Of a stretch of 64,000 bases of DNA, positions 56,718 to 64,000 are shown piece after piece (position 1 is the stretch's first letter; the number at the start of each line of letters is the position of its first letter). A program made the translations under genes and the position numbers. Source of the stretch: Pseudomonas sp. G.S.17 (lineage in GTDB: Bacteria; Pseudomonadota; Gammaproteobacteria; Pseudomonadales; Pseudomonadaceae); NCBI RefSeq assembly GCF_038096165.1, contig NZ_CP151076.1, forward strand, positions 4,213,501-4,277,500. The letters are read 5' to 3'. The notes beneath the pieces are model-generated. The model had not been told where the DNA came from, did not search any database, and saw only the letters and a program-made list of their open reading frames with translations.

Positions 56718-58328
56718 ATGAACAATGACAATCTGATCGAGATTCGCGATCTGGCCGTCGAGTTCGTGGCGGGCGAAGGCTGTCAGCGCGTGGTCGAAGG
56801 CATCAGCTTTGATATCCGCCGTGGCGAAACCCTCGCGCTGGTGGGTGAAAGTGGCTCCGGCAAATCAGTGACGGCGCATTCGATCCTGCGCCTGCTGCCC
56901 TACCCGCTCGCCCGTCACCCCCGCGGCACGATTCATTATGCCGGCCAGGATTTGCTGACCCTGAGCGAGAAAAAACTGCGGGCGATTCGTGGCAACAAAA
57001 TCGCCATGATCTTTCAGGAGCCGATGACCTCGCTGAACCCGCTGCAATCCATCGAAAAGCAGATCAACGAGGTTCTCGGCCTGCACAAAGGCCTGATGGG
57101 CAAGGCCGCCACACAGCGCACCCTGGAGCTACTGGAGCTGGTAGGCATACCCGAGCCGCAAAAAAGACTCAAAGCCCTGCCACACGAGCTCTCAGGTGGT
57201 CAGCGCCAGCGTGTGATGATTGCCATGGCCCTGGCCAACGAGCCCGAGCTGTTGATCGCCGATGAACCGACCACCGCACTCGACGTTACGGTGCAGCTGA
57301 AAATCCTCGAATTGCTCAAGGAATTGCAGGCCCGATTGGGCATGGCGCTGCTGCTGATCAGCCATGACCTGAACGTGGTCAAGCAAATAGCCAATCGCGT
57401 ATGTGTCATGCAGCGCGGTTGCATCGTCGAACAAGCATCCTGTGAGGAGCTGTTCCGTTCGCCTCAGCATCCGTACACGAAAATTTTGCTGAGTGCGGAG
57501 CCCAGCGGCGGTCCGGCGGACAATCCGGCCGGTGCGCCATTGGTGGAAGTGGAGGACTTGCGGGTCTGGTTTCCGATCAAGAAAGGTCTGCTGAAACGGA
57601 CCGTGGATCATGTCAAAGCGGTGGACGGCGTGCAGTTCAGCCTGCCGCAAGGGCAAACGCTGGGGATTGTCGGCGAAAGCGGTTCGGGCAAATCGACCAT
57701 GGGCCTGGCGATTCTCCGGCTGATCGGTAGCCAGGGCATCATACGGTTTCAGGGCAAAACGCTAGACTGCCTGTCGCAGCAGCAGATTCGTCCGTTGCGC
57801 CGACAGATGCAGGTGGTGTTCCAGGACCCGTTCGGCAGCCTGAGCCCGCGGATGTCGGTGGGTGAAATCGTCGGCGAAGGCCTGCGTATCCATCGCCTGG
57901 GCACAGCGGCCGAGCAGGAGATGGCGATCATCGCGGCGCTCAGGGAAGTAGGTCTGGATCCGGAAACCCGGCACCGCTACCCCCACGAGTTTTCCGGTGG
58001 GCAGCGGCAGAGAATCGCCATTGCCCGGGCATTAGTGTTAAAACCGGCGCTGATTTTGCTGGACGAGCCCACTTCGGCGCTCGACCGGACAGTCCAGCGT
58101 CAGGTAGTGGAGCTGCTGCGGTCACTGCAAACCAAGTACAACCTGACGTATTTGTTCATCAGCCATGACCTGGCGGTCGTCAAAGCGCTTAGCCATCAAT
58201 TGATGGTGGTCAAGCAGGGCCAAGTGGTCGAACAGGGTGACGCGCAAGCTATCTTTGCCGCACCGCAACATCCTTATACACAGCAGCTGCTGGAAGCCGC
58301 CTTTTTGGCGCCGGTAGCTGTCGATTAA
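56718..58328 (+). CDS. yejF: Oligopeptide ABC transporter double ATPase YejF
   Basis: A 536-residue protein with two ABC domains in one chain. Domain 1: Walker [14 protein letters not shown], signature [20 protein letters not shown], Walker [13 protein letters not shown]. Domain 2 (from about 285): Walker [14 protein letters not shown], signature [20 protein letters not shown], Walker [12 protein letters not shown]. Both have the oligopeptide C-terminal linker (PYTKILL, PYTQQLL). Start ATG at 56718 is preceded by AAGGAAATG. It energises the YejBE permease. Confidence 0.95.
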   Translation: MNNDNLIEIRDLAVEFVAGEGCQRVVEGISFDIRRGETLALVGESGSGKSVTAHSILRLLPYPLARHPRGTIHYAGQDLLTLSEKKLRAIRGNKIAMIFQEPMTSLNPLQSIEKQINEVLGLHKGLMGKAATQRTLELLELVGIPEPQKRLKALPHELSGGQRQRVMIAMALANEPELLIADEPTTALDVTVQLKILELLKELQARLGMALLLISHDLNVVKQIANRVCVMQRGCIVEQASCEELFRSPQHPYTKILLSAEPSGGPADNPAGAPLVEVEDLRVWFPIKKGLLKRTVDHVKAVDGVQFSLPQGQTLGIVGESGSGKSTMGLAILRLIGSQGIIRFQGKTLDCLSQQQIRPLRRQMQVVFQDPFGSLSPRMSVGEIVGEGLRIHRLGTAAEQEMAIIAALREVGLDPETRHRYPHEFSGGQRQRIAIARALVLKPALILLDEPTSALDRTVQRQVVELLRSLQTKYNLTYLFISHDLAVVKALSHQLMVVKQGQVVEQGDAQAIFAAPQHPYTQQLLEAAFLAPVAVD

Positions 58329-58346
58329 CCTGAAGAGGAACAACAC

Positions 58347-59141
58347 ATGGGTTTTCTCGCCGGTAAGCGCGTCCTGATCGTCGGTGTCGCTAGCAAACTG
58401 TCCATCGCATCCGGCATCGCTGCCGCCATGCATCGCGAGGGTGCAGAGCTTGCCTTCACCTATCAGAACGACAAACTCAAAGGTCGTGTCGAAGAATTCG
58501 CCGCAGGCTGGGGCTCCAATCCTGAGCTGTGCTTCCCTTGCGACGTCGCCAGCGACGAAGAGATCGCCAAGGTCTTCGAAGAACTGAGCAAGAAGTGGGA
58601 CGGCCTGGACGTGATCGTTCACTCCGTAGGCTTTGCACCGGGCGACCAGCTCGACGGCGACTTCACCCAGGCCACCACCCGCGAAGGCTTCCGCATCGCG
58701 CACGACATCAGCGCCTACAGCTTCGTGGCCCTGGCCAAGGCCGGCCGCGAAATGATGAAAGGCCGCAATGGCAGCCTGCTGACCCTGTCGTATCTGGGCG
58801 CAGAACGCACCATGCCTAACTACAACGTGATGGGCATGGCCAAGGCCAGCCTGGAAGCGGGCGTACGTTATCTGGCCGGCAGCCTTGGCCCGGAAGGCAC
58901 GCGCGTCAACGCAGTATCGGCTGGCCCGATCCGCACCCTCGCCGCTTCGGGGATCAAGAACTTCCGCAAGATGCTGGCAGCCAACGAAGCGCAGACCCCA
59001 CTGCGTCGCAACGTGACCATCGATGAAGTCGGCAACGCCGGCGCGTTCCTGTGCTCGGACCTGGCGTCCGGCATCAGCGGCGAAATCATGTACGTCGACG
59101 GCGGCTTCAACACCACCGCGATGGGCAACCTGGAAGAGTAA
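58347..59141 (+). CDS. fabI: Enoyl-[acyl-carrier-protein] reductase (NADH)
   Basis: A 264-residue short-chain dehydrogenase that performs the last step of the fatty acid elongation cycle. NADH-binding: [20 protein letters not shown]. Active-site Y149, Y159 and K166 in [20 protein letters not shown] follow the FabI pattern Y-X6-10-Y-X6-K; the segment [15 protein letters not shown] is the triclosan-sensitive FabI type. It is separated by 18 bp from yejF and ends before a strong terminator. Confidence 0.96.
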   Translation: MGFLAGKRVLIVGVASKLSIASGIAAAMHREGAELAFTYQNDKLKGRVEEFAAGWGSNPELCFPCDVASDEEIAKVFEELSKKWDGLDVIVHSVGFAPGDQLDGDFTQATTREGFRIAHDISAYSFVALAKAGREMMKGRNGSLLTLSYLGAERTMPNYNVMGMAKASLEAGVRYLAGSLGPEGTRVNAVSAGPIRTLAASGIKNFRKMLAANEAQTPLRRNVTIDEVGNAGAFLCSDLASGISGEIMYVDGGFNTTAMGNLEE

Positions 59142-59160
59142 TCTTCCCAGCGTTACCCAA

Positions 59161-59193
59161 GCCCGCAGCTCGCAAGAGTTGCGGGCTTTTTTG
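59161..59193 (+). terminator. Rho-independent terminator after fabI
   Basis: GCCCGCA-GCTCGCAAGAGT-TGCGGGC followed by TTTTTTG, starting 19 bp after the fabI stop. Strong 7-bp GC stem and U-run. Confidence 0.92.
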
Positions 59194-59206
59194 TGGGTGA
59201 AATCTG

Positions 59207-59230
59207 TTGGAGCGAGGCTTGCCCGCGAAT
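59207..59230 (+). repeat. Single REP of the GGAGCGAGGCTTGCCCGCG family
   Basis: TTGGAGCGAGGCTTGCCCGC at 59207-59226, followed by GAATG, without a nearby inverted partner. Same family as the 13.8-14.3 kb array. Confidence 0.75.
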
Positions 59231-59297
59231 GGACAGAGCGTCATGAAGATCGACTCGAAGGTCGGCAATGGGCAACGGCTGTCCTCTCGGCATGGGT

Positions 59298-59582
59298 CTA
59301 CCATGTAGTCGGTGGCAGGCGACGCGTATGGAAAACGCGCAACACCTGCAGGCGCCCGCCGCGAATTCGATAAGGTATGAGGTATGGCAGGTCGGGAAGT
59401 GGCCACTCTCGTGTTCCAGGAATACGCCCCTCACGGCCCATTGCTGGAAACCGGCAGAGGTGTTCAACACTTGCCTGTATGGCCAGAACGAAAGTTGCGG
59501 CGGCGGCGGGATTATCTAATGCAATGTAAGCGGCTTCGTCATCCAGATTTTTCAGTGCAGTTTTTAGCCACTCAACGCACAT
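59298..59582 (-). CDS. ParE/RelE-superfamily toxin of a type II TA pair
   Basis: A 94-residue protein (MCVEWLKTALKNLDDEAAYI..., later FPAMGREGRIPGTREWPLPD and YLIPYRIRGGRLQVLRVFHT) with the typical ParE fold pattern: N-terminal helix pair, then strands ending in RVFHTRR. ParE toxins inhibit DNA gyrase; RelE-type relatives cut mRNA, and the sequence suggests ParE by its IPGTRE and FHTRR motifs. The start at 59582 overlaps the last bases of the antitoxin gene. A longer frame upstream in another reading phase is a shadow of the antitoxin. Confidence 0.82.
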   Translation of the reverse strand: MCVEWLKTALKNLDDEAAYIALDNPAAAATFVLAIQASVEHLCRFPAMGREGRIPGTREWPLPDLPYLIPYRIRGGRLQVLRVFHTRRLPPTTW

Positions 59583-59811
59583 TGTTCGTCCACTTCTCCA
59601 TGACGGCAGTGACTTCTCCTTCAGTCGCAAAGTCACCAGCATCGGCTTCTTCGACTGCGCGCTGGATTTCCGAAATTTGCCAGGCTTCGCGGGCCAGATA
59701 TTCACGCAGGGCATCGATGGCCAGGAACGATTTGCTTCGGCCTGTAGCTTTGGCAAGAATCGCCAGGGTATCTGCCATCTCGTCTGGCAGCCTTAGGGAC
59801 ATAACGGACAT
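59572..59811 (-). CDS. Ribbon-helix-helix antitoxin
   Basis: A 79-residue protein starting MSVMSLRLPDEMADTLAILA, an RHH DNA-binding domain (first strand VMSLRLP, helices to about 45), then a helix that would wrap the toxin (SEIQRAVEEADAGDFATEGE). It is upstream of and overlaps the ParE-type toxin by 11 bp, and has AGGAGGTT before its start. Together they form an autoregulated toxin-antitoxin module. Confidence 0.88.
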   Translation of the reverse strand: MSVMSLRLPDEMADTLAILAKATGRSKSFLAIDALREYLAREAWQISEIQRAVEEADAGDFATEGEVTAVMEKWTNNVR

Positions 59812-59953
59812 GAGAACCTCCTGTGTAGTTTCCGGTATTACAGCACACTACATTGTCATACATCCATATCTGCCAAAATCGCACGCACTTTCACCACTCT
59901 TCTAAAAGGCCACTCAATGAGCGGCATTTTTATGGGACGGAGACGCACCTGTA

Positions 59954-60116
59954 CAGACTGTGTGAAAACGTCACGAGCGAAGGCAAGACAAGGCAAAAAC
60001 AGCCGGAAAAGCGGAGTCTAGGTGTTCTAAATGAGCATTTTCCGCCTGTTTTTAACGCAGTATTGTGTGCGTAGCGCCGAAGGTCGCCCAGCCTGCAGTA
60101 GTTTTCACACAGTCTG
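59954..60116. mobile_element. MITE, 163 bp, copy 2
   Basis: The same 17-bp terminal inverted repeats and interior as the copy at 32918-33057, flanked by a 4-bp duplication TGTA (59950-59953 and 60117-60120). It differs mainly in the right interior, where it has 30 bp (starting TGTGCGTAGCGCCGAAGG) in place of 7 bp of copy 1. A REP sequence begins directly at its right edge. Confidence 0.88.
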
Positions 60117-60118
60117 TG

Positions 60119-60172
60119 TAGGACCGGATTTATCCGGGAGGGCGTATTCGCGGACAAGCCGCGCTCCAACAG
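60119..60172. repeat. REP sequences next to MITE copy 2
   Basis: GTAGGACCGGATTTATCCGG at 60119-60138 is a variant of the family interrupted by the IS element; CGCGGACAAGCCGCGCTCCA from 60150 belongs to the GGAGCG family in inverted orientation. Confidence 0.7.
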
Positions 60173-60186
60173 GCTCGCCGTACGCA

Positions 60187-60224
60187 CAAAAAAAAGACCG
60201 CTCAATGAGCGGCCTTCTTTTTTT
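60187..60224 (-). terminator. Rho-independent terminator of ppiD
   Basis: On the minus strand GGCCGCTCA-TT-GAGCGGTC followed by eight T. It lies 18 bp after the ppiD stop. The plus-strand reading also ends in a T-run, so it is bidirectional. Confidence 0.92.
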
Positions 60225-60241
60225 GTCGCCAGATCAGAGCA

Positions 60242-62113
60242 TCAGAACCGCTCGATCTTCGCCTTGCTTTCCAGTTGCGCACGGTAAGCAGCAAAATCCT
60301 GCTGGCCGGCACGGGATGCCAGGAAACGACGGTATTGCGTTTTCTCTTCTTCAGACGGCGCAGCCGCTTGATTGACACCGTTGAGGCGCACAACCACATA
60401 GCTGCCGTCGGCCAGCGTCAGGCTGGTGAAAGCAGGTTTATCCTTGCCTTCAGGCTTGGGCATGCGGAACAGCGCTTGCAGCACCGCAGGCTCAACGCCC
60501 TCCTGACTGCGAGTCACCGCTTCCATGACCTTCCAGCTCTGACCATCCTGTTTGGCGGCCACTGGAACCTTGCCATCGCGCAGACCGGCCAGCAGAGCAT
60601 CGCCCTTGGCTTTGACGGCGGCGCTGGCGTGTTGCTTGATCAGCTGAGCACGAATCACACTGGCAACGCTTTCCAGCGGCAATTGCTCAGGTTGACGGTG
60701 CTCCCTGGAGTGCACAACCACCACGGTTTCCGGATCCAGTTCCAGCGCGTTGCTGTTGGACCCTTCTTCCAGCACTTCAGGGCTGAACGCAGCCTGCAGC
60801 ACCGCGCGGTTAGCCGTCAGACCTTCGCCGCCTTCACGACCAAACGGTGCGGTAGTCTGGACTTTCAGACCCAGATCCTGAGCCGGCTGCACCAGATCGG
60901 ACGATTCGAACGCCGAATCCTCAAGCTGCTTGGTCGCTTCCACGAAGCGCTGCTCAACCTGCTGGGATTTCAGGTCGTTGGTGAGCTTGCCCTTCAGGCT
61001 GGCAAACGTAGGCACCGACGGCGCTTCCACACCCAACAACTTGATCAAATGCCAACCGTAGGAACTTTGCACTGGCGCCGAAACCTGATCTTTGTTCAAG
61101 GCATACAGCGCCTCTTCAAAGGCCGGATCGTAAACACCCTTGCCTGCGTAACCCAGATCGCCGCCTTTGGATGCCGAACCCGGATCCTGGGAGAATTCCT
61201 TGGCCAGGGCCGCGAAATCTTCACCTTTGGCCAGACGCTGCTGAATTTCTTCAATCTTCGCCTTGGCCTGCTCTTCGTTCAGCTTGTCGCTGACTTCGAT
61301 CAGGATGTGCGCTGCACGACGCTGCTCGGCCAGATTGGAAATTTCTTTCTGATAGGCCGCCTGGAGATCTTCGTCCTTGACCTGCACCTTGTCGAAGAAG
61401 GAAGACTTCTTCAGCTCGACGTAATCAAGTACGACCTGTTCCGGGCTCAAGAACTCTTTGGCGTGTTCGTCGTAATGCGCCTTGATCTCGTCGTCGGTAA
61501 CCTTGGCTGCTGTGGTATCGGCAGCCAGCGTCAGCGTTGCGAAATCCCGGGTCTGTTTTTCCAGACGGGCAAACGCTTCGACTTGAGCGTCGGTCACAAA
61601 AGCACTGCCAGCGACGCCAGCACGCACCTGACCAATCAGCATTTCCTGAGCGAGCATCTGGCGGAACTGCAGCCGGGTAAAGCCCAGCTGACGAATCACC
61701 TGATCGAAACGGTCGGCGTTGAATTTGCCATCCACCTGAAACTCGGGTGTCTGCAGGATCTGTTGATCCAGTGCAGTTTCCGAGAAGGAAAACTTCGCCT
61801 TGGCGGCACCTTGCAACAGCAGCTTGCGGTCAACCAGACCTTTCAAGGCGGCGTCGTGCAGCATTTTCTCGTCGAGCAGAGCAGGATCGAAATCCTTGCC
61901 CAACTGCTGCATGAGCTGACGACGTTGCATATCGATTGCCTGGCTCAGCTCGGTCTTGGTGATCTCATCACCGTTGACCTTGGCGGCGTCCTGCTTGGTG
62001 CTGGTCGCCGAAAAAAGAGCGTCGAATCCCGTCAAAGCCATCAAGGCAATGATGACGCCGATAATGGTCTTGGCAATCCAGCCCTGTGAATTGTCCCTGA
62101 TATTCTGCAGCAT
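60242..62113 (-). CDS. ppiD: Peptidyl-prolyl isomerase PpiD (membrane-anchored periplasmic chaperone)
   Basis: A 623-residue protein anchored by one N-terminal helix (about 14-36, IAKTIIGVIIALMALTGFDA). A SurA_N-like chaperone domain follows, then a parvulin/PPIC domain at about 255-360 (RRAAHILIEVSDKLN, FAALAKEFSQDPGSASKGGD, LGYAGKGVYDPAF) and a C-terminal chaperone part. It assists folding of exported proteins near the Sec translocon. The start at 62113 (MLQNIRDNSQGW) has GGGGGA upstream and is the family N-terminus. In P. aeruginosa it directly precedes fabI; here a TA pair and MITE lie between. Confidence 0.95.
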   Translation of the reverse strand: MLQNIRDNSQGWIAKTIIGVIIALMALTGFDALFSATSTKQDAAKVNGDEITKTELSQAIDMQRRQLMQQLGKDFDPALLDEKMLHDAALKGLVDRKLLLQGAAKAKFSFSETALDQQILQTPEFQVDGKFNADRFDQVIRQLGFTRLQFRQMLAQEMLIGQVRAGVAGSAFVTDAQVEAFARLEKQTRDFATLTLAADTTAAKVTDDEIKAHYDEHAKEFLSPEQVVLDYVELKKSSFFDKVQVKDEDLQAAYQKEISNLAEQRRAAHILIEVSDKLNEEQAKAKIEEIQQRLAKGEDFAALAKEFSQDPGSASKGGDLGYAGKGVYDPAFEEALYALNKDQVSAPVQSSYGWHLIKLLGVEAPSVPTFASLKGKLTNDLKSQQVEQRFVEATKQLEDSAFESSDLVQPAQDLGLKVQTTAPFGREGGEGLTANRAVLQAAFSPEVLEEGSNSNALELDPETVVVVHSREHRQPEQLPLESVASVIRAQLIKQHASAAVKAKGDALLAGLRDGKVPVAAKQDGQSWKVMEAVTRSQEGVEPAVLQALFRMPKPEGKDKPAFTSLTLADGSYVVVRLNGVNQAAAPSEEEKTQYRRFLASRAGQQDFAAYRAQLESKAKIERF

Positions 62114-62171
62114 GCGTCCCCCAAAACGGTTGTACTGACTATCCAACCGCGGAGCGTGGGTAGAAAGCGGA

Positions 62172-62202
62172 TAGAAGAAAGGCGCATCCGAGGATGCGCC
62201 TT
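62172..62202 (-). terminator. Rho-independent terminator between hupB and ppiD
   Basis: Minus strand: GGCGCATCC-TC-GGATGCGCC followed by TTTCTTC. It lies about 135 bp after the hupB stop and 60 bp before the ppiD start, so it ends the hupB transcript or a small RNA. Confidence 0.85.
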
Positions 62203-62314
62203 CTCGTAACTGGCGAAGCGGACGGGGTAGCTACTTGCGACCCCGGTGTGTCAGGCCGGATTCAAACCGACCGCACTACCGCTCCGCTGCCGATGCAGAA
62301 TAGTTCTGCTTCGG
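62181..62314 (-). ncRNA. Candidate structured RNA in the hupB-ppiD gap
   Basis: Between the hupB stop and a terminator the minus strand can fold into several stems: 62290-62314 (CCGAAGCAGAA-CTA-TTCTGCATCGG); an outer stem GCGGA/TCCGC closing 62218-62287; within it GGTCGG-TTTGAAT-CCGGCC (62254-62272) and CGGGGT...ACCCCG (62223-62245). The closed part looks tRNA-like with a 7-nt loop, but it lacks a proper T-arm and CCA end, so it is not a normal tRNA. It could be a 3'UTR-derived small RNA of hupB or a leader of ppiD. Confidence 0.4.
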
Positions 62315-62335
62315 TTGGGCAAAGGCTTTGAGAAC

Positions 62336-62608
62336 TTAGTTGACAGCTTCTTTCAGGGCTTTACCGGCTTTGAAACCTGGTTTTTTAGCAGCAGCGATTT
62401 CCAGTGTCTTACCGGTCTGAGGGTTACGACCGATACGTGCTGGACGATCAGTCACGGAGAATGTTCCGAAACCCACCAGTACCACGGAGTCGCCAGCCTT
62501 CAGAGCGCCAGTGACGGATTCGATTACTGCATCCAGCGCACGGCCGGCAGCAGCTTTCGGGATATCAGCAGATGCAGCGATAGCATCAATCAGTTCCGAC
62601 TTGTTCAC
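62336..62608 (-). CDS. hupB: DNA-binding protein HU-beta
   Basis: A 90-residue histone-like protein, full length for HU, starting [20 protein letters not shown] with the DNA-arm segment [20 protein letters not shown]. It forms dimers that bend DNA. The start codon is GTG (62608) with AAGGGGA upstream. It lies downstream of lon, the standard lon-hupB order. Confidence 0.96.
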   Translation of the reverse strand: MNKSELIDAIAASADIPKAAAGRALDAVIESVTGALKAGDSVVLVGFGTFSVTDRPARIGRNPQTGKTLEIAAAKKPGFKAGKALKEAVN

Positions 62609-62748
62609 TCTAAGTCCCCTTATGTCTATATTGAGTATGTTTCTAAGTTTTTTGGTAAAGCCAAACGAACGCTGAACGGCTTGCAGATGCTTAAAAGAGC
62701 CGCTTTATAACAAGGGCTCTAAAAAGCTGTCAAGGAAGGCCGCCCAGA

Positions 62749-64000
62749 CTAATGCGTGCTAATCCTTTCCTTAGAGTCAGACTCGCGTTTTTCATCCTTC
62801 GCAACCATCTCCGGAGCCACATCCGGCAAGGGCTCCGGCGCGTATTGCAGCGCAATTTGCAGGACTTCGTCAATCCAATTAACCGGCTTGATCTGCAGGT
62901 CACGCTTGATGTTGTCAGGAATCTCTTTCAGGTCACGGACGTTTTCTTCCGGAATGATCACCGTTTTGATACCGCCACGGTGCGCAGCCAGGAGTTTTTC
63001 CTTGAGCCCGCCGATCGCCAGAACCTGCCCGCGAAGGGTGATTTCGCCCGTCATTGCCACGTCCGCACGCACAGGGATCTGTGTCAGCGCCGAAACAAGG
63101 GCCGTGCACATGCCTACGCCTGCGCTAGGACCATCTTTGGGCGTCGCGCCTTCTGGCATGTGGATATGCGTGTCGCGCTTCTCGTGGAAGTCCACAGGAA
63201 TCCCGAGACTTTTCGCGCGACTGCGCACCACGGTCAGTGCCGCCGTAATGGATTCAACCATCACATCGCCCAGCGAACCGGTCTTGATCAGCTGACCTTT
63301 GCCCGGCACAACCGCCGCTTCGATGGTCAGCAATTCACCGCCCACTTGCGTCCACGCCAGACCGGTAACCTGCCCGATCTGGTCCTGCTGCTCAGCCAGG
63401 CCATAGCGGAATTTGCGTACGCCGAGGAAATGCTCAAGCATTTCGGCCGTGACACGAATTGCAAAACGTTTTTCCAGCGCGTGCTCTTTGACCGCCTTGC
63501 GGCAGACCTTGGCAATCTGGCGCTCAAGGCTACGCACACCTGCTTCACGGGTGTAGTAACGAATGATGTCGCGGATCGCTTCCTCGTCGAATTCCACTTC
63601 GCCTTTTTTCAAGCCGTTGGCCTGAATCTGCTTGGGCGAAAGGTATTTGACGGCGATGTTGATCTTCTCGTCTTCGGTGTAGCCAGGCAGACGGATGACT
63701 TCCATCCGGTCCAGCAACGCCGCAGGGATGTTCATCGAGTTTGCGGTGCACAGGAACATTACGTCGGACAGGTCGTAGTCGACTTCCAGGTAATGGTCGT
63801 TGAAGTTGTGGTTTTGCTCCGGATCGAGCACTTCAAGCAATGCCGAAGCCGGATCGCCGCGCATGTCACTGCCCATCTTGTCGATTTCATCGAGCAGGAA
63901 CAGTGGATTGCGAACGCCAACCTTCGTCATCTTTTGAATCAATCTTCCTGGCATCGAACCGATATAAGTTCGGCGATGACCACGAATTTCGGCTTCATCA
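62749..64000 (-). CDS. lon: ATP-dependent protease Lon (C-terminal part)
   Basis: Only the C-terminal 417 codons lie in the window; the N-terminus and Walker A are beyond the right edge. Visible are Walker B ([20 protein letters not shown]), sensor residues in the AAA domain ([20 protein letters not shown]) and the protease domain with the Ser-Lys dyad: Ser in [15 protein letters not shown] and Lys in [16 protein letters not shown]. The short tail after [13 protein letters not shown] is lysine/glutamate-rich. Lon degrades misfolded and regulatory proteins. Confidence 0.96.
   Translation of the reverse strand, partial: DEAEIRGHRRTYIGSMPGRLIQKMTKVGVRNPLFLLDEIDKMGSDMRGDPASALLEVLDPEQNHNFNDHYLEVDYDLSDVMFLCTANSMNIPAALLDRMEVIRLPGYTEDEKINIAVKYLSPKQIQANGLKKGEVEFDEEAIRDIIRYYTREAGVRSLERQIAKVCRKAVKEHALEKRFAIRVTAEMLEHFLGVRKFRYGLAEQQDQIGQVTGLAWTQVGGELLTIEAAVVPGKGQLIKTGSLGDVMVESITAALTVVRSRAKSLGIPVDFHEKRDTHIHMPEGATPKDGPSAGVGMCTALVSALTQIPVRADVAMTGEITLRGQVLAIGGLKEKLLAAHRGGIKTVIIPEENVRDLKEIPDNIKRDLQIKPVNWIDEVLQIALQYAPEPLPDVAPEMVAKDEKRESDSKERISTH

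Noticed and set aside
60275..62089. 604-codon open frame antisense to ppiD
   Set aside because: The minus-strand PpiD has recognisable domains and a ribosome-binding site; the plus-strand translation has none.
62211..62290. Normal tRNA gene in the hupB-ppiD gap
   Set aside because: The closed structure has tRNA-like stems and a 7-nt loop, but the acceptor pairs at only five positions, there is no T-loop of the TTCRANY type in the right place and no CCA end.

Overview
The window looks like a chromosome segment of a Pseudomonas of the fluorescens group. Base composition is GC-rich. Gene order from 46 to 64 kb (dnaQ, rnhA, SAM methyltransferase, gloB, mltD, two oligopeptide-binding proteins, yejB-yejE-yejF, fabI, ppiD, hupB, lon) is the order I know from P. 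aeruginosa around lon-hupB-ppiD-fabI. Intergenic spaces are filled with Pseudomonas-type REP/REPIN repeats of at least three sequence families.

Layout. 0-3.4 kb: a CitMHS carboxylate transporter coupled to an AtuA-like DUF1446 gene (runs off the left edge), divergent from a LysR regulator. 3.4-4.6 kb: a class C beta-lactamase. 4.7-9.1 kb: a Fur-box-preceded efeU-efeO-efeB-efeO2 ferrous iron import operon. 9.1-10.9 kb: REP repeats interrupted by an IS110-family (IS1111-type) insertion sequence. 10.9-13.8 kb: a periplasmic protein divergent from a heavy-metal two-component system, with CopR-like boxes between them. 13.8-15.0 kb: a five-copy tandem REPIN array and a PL7 alginate lyase. 15.4-21.1 kb: a signalling block with a REC-HD protein divergent from a di-heme peroxidase and two histidine kinases. 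21.5-26.6 kb: a MarR-controlled aromatic-acid efflux operon (FUSC, DUF1656, HlyD, NodT). 26.6-30.4 kb: aldo/keto reductase, ZntB and Pit transporters. 30.4-32.6 kb: an EgtB-EgtD fusion for ergothioneine. 33.1-36.0 kb: an EmrAB-like pump. 36.1-38.4 kb: an acyl-CoA catabolic pair. 38.4-44.3 kb: a second tandem REPIN array, a 1736-residue toxin-like protein ending in a zinc-peptidase-like domain, and a remnant of a tandem paralog. 44.4-46.1 kb: flavin reductase, a small protein and a SatA-like acetyltransferase. 46.2-64 kb: the conserved core block, interrupted between fabI and ppiD by a ParDE-type toxin-antitoxin pair and a MITE.

The most interesting items are as follows. (1) The IS1111-type element sits exactly inside a REP sequence, and its non-coding right end contains a 9-nt segment exactly complementary to the reconstructed REP target junction, as expected of a target-guiding bridge/seekRNA. 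(2) Two copies of a 140/163-bp MITE have 17-bp terminal repeats, 4-bp target duplications and REP neighbours. (3) The large toxin has an aspzincin-like C-terminus and a tandem paralog that has been deleted down to its two ends. (4) The peroxidase/kinase/degenerate HD-GYP block may be a little-studied redox signalling unit. (5) A structured RNA candidate ending in a terminator lies between hupB and ppiD. (6) EgtB and EgtD are fused in the opposite order to fungal Egt1.
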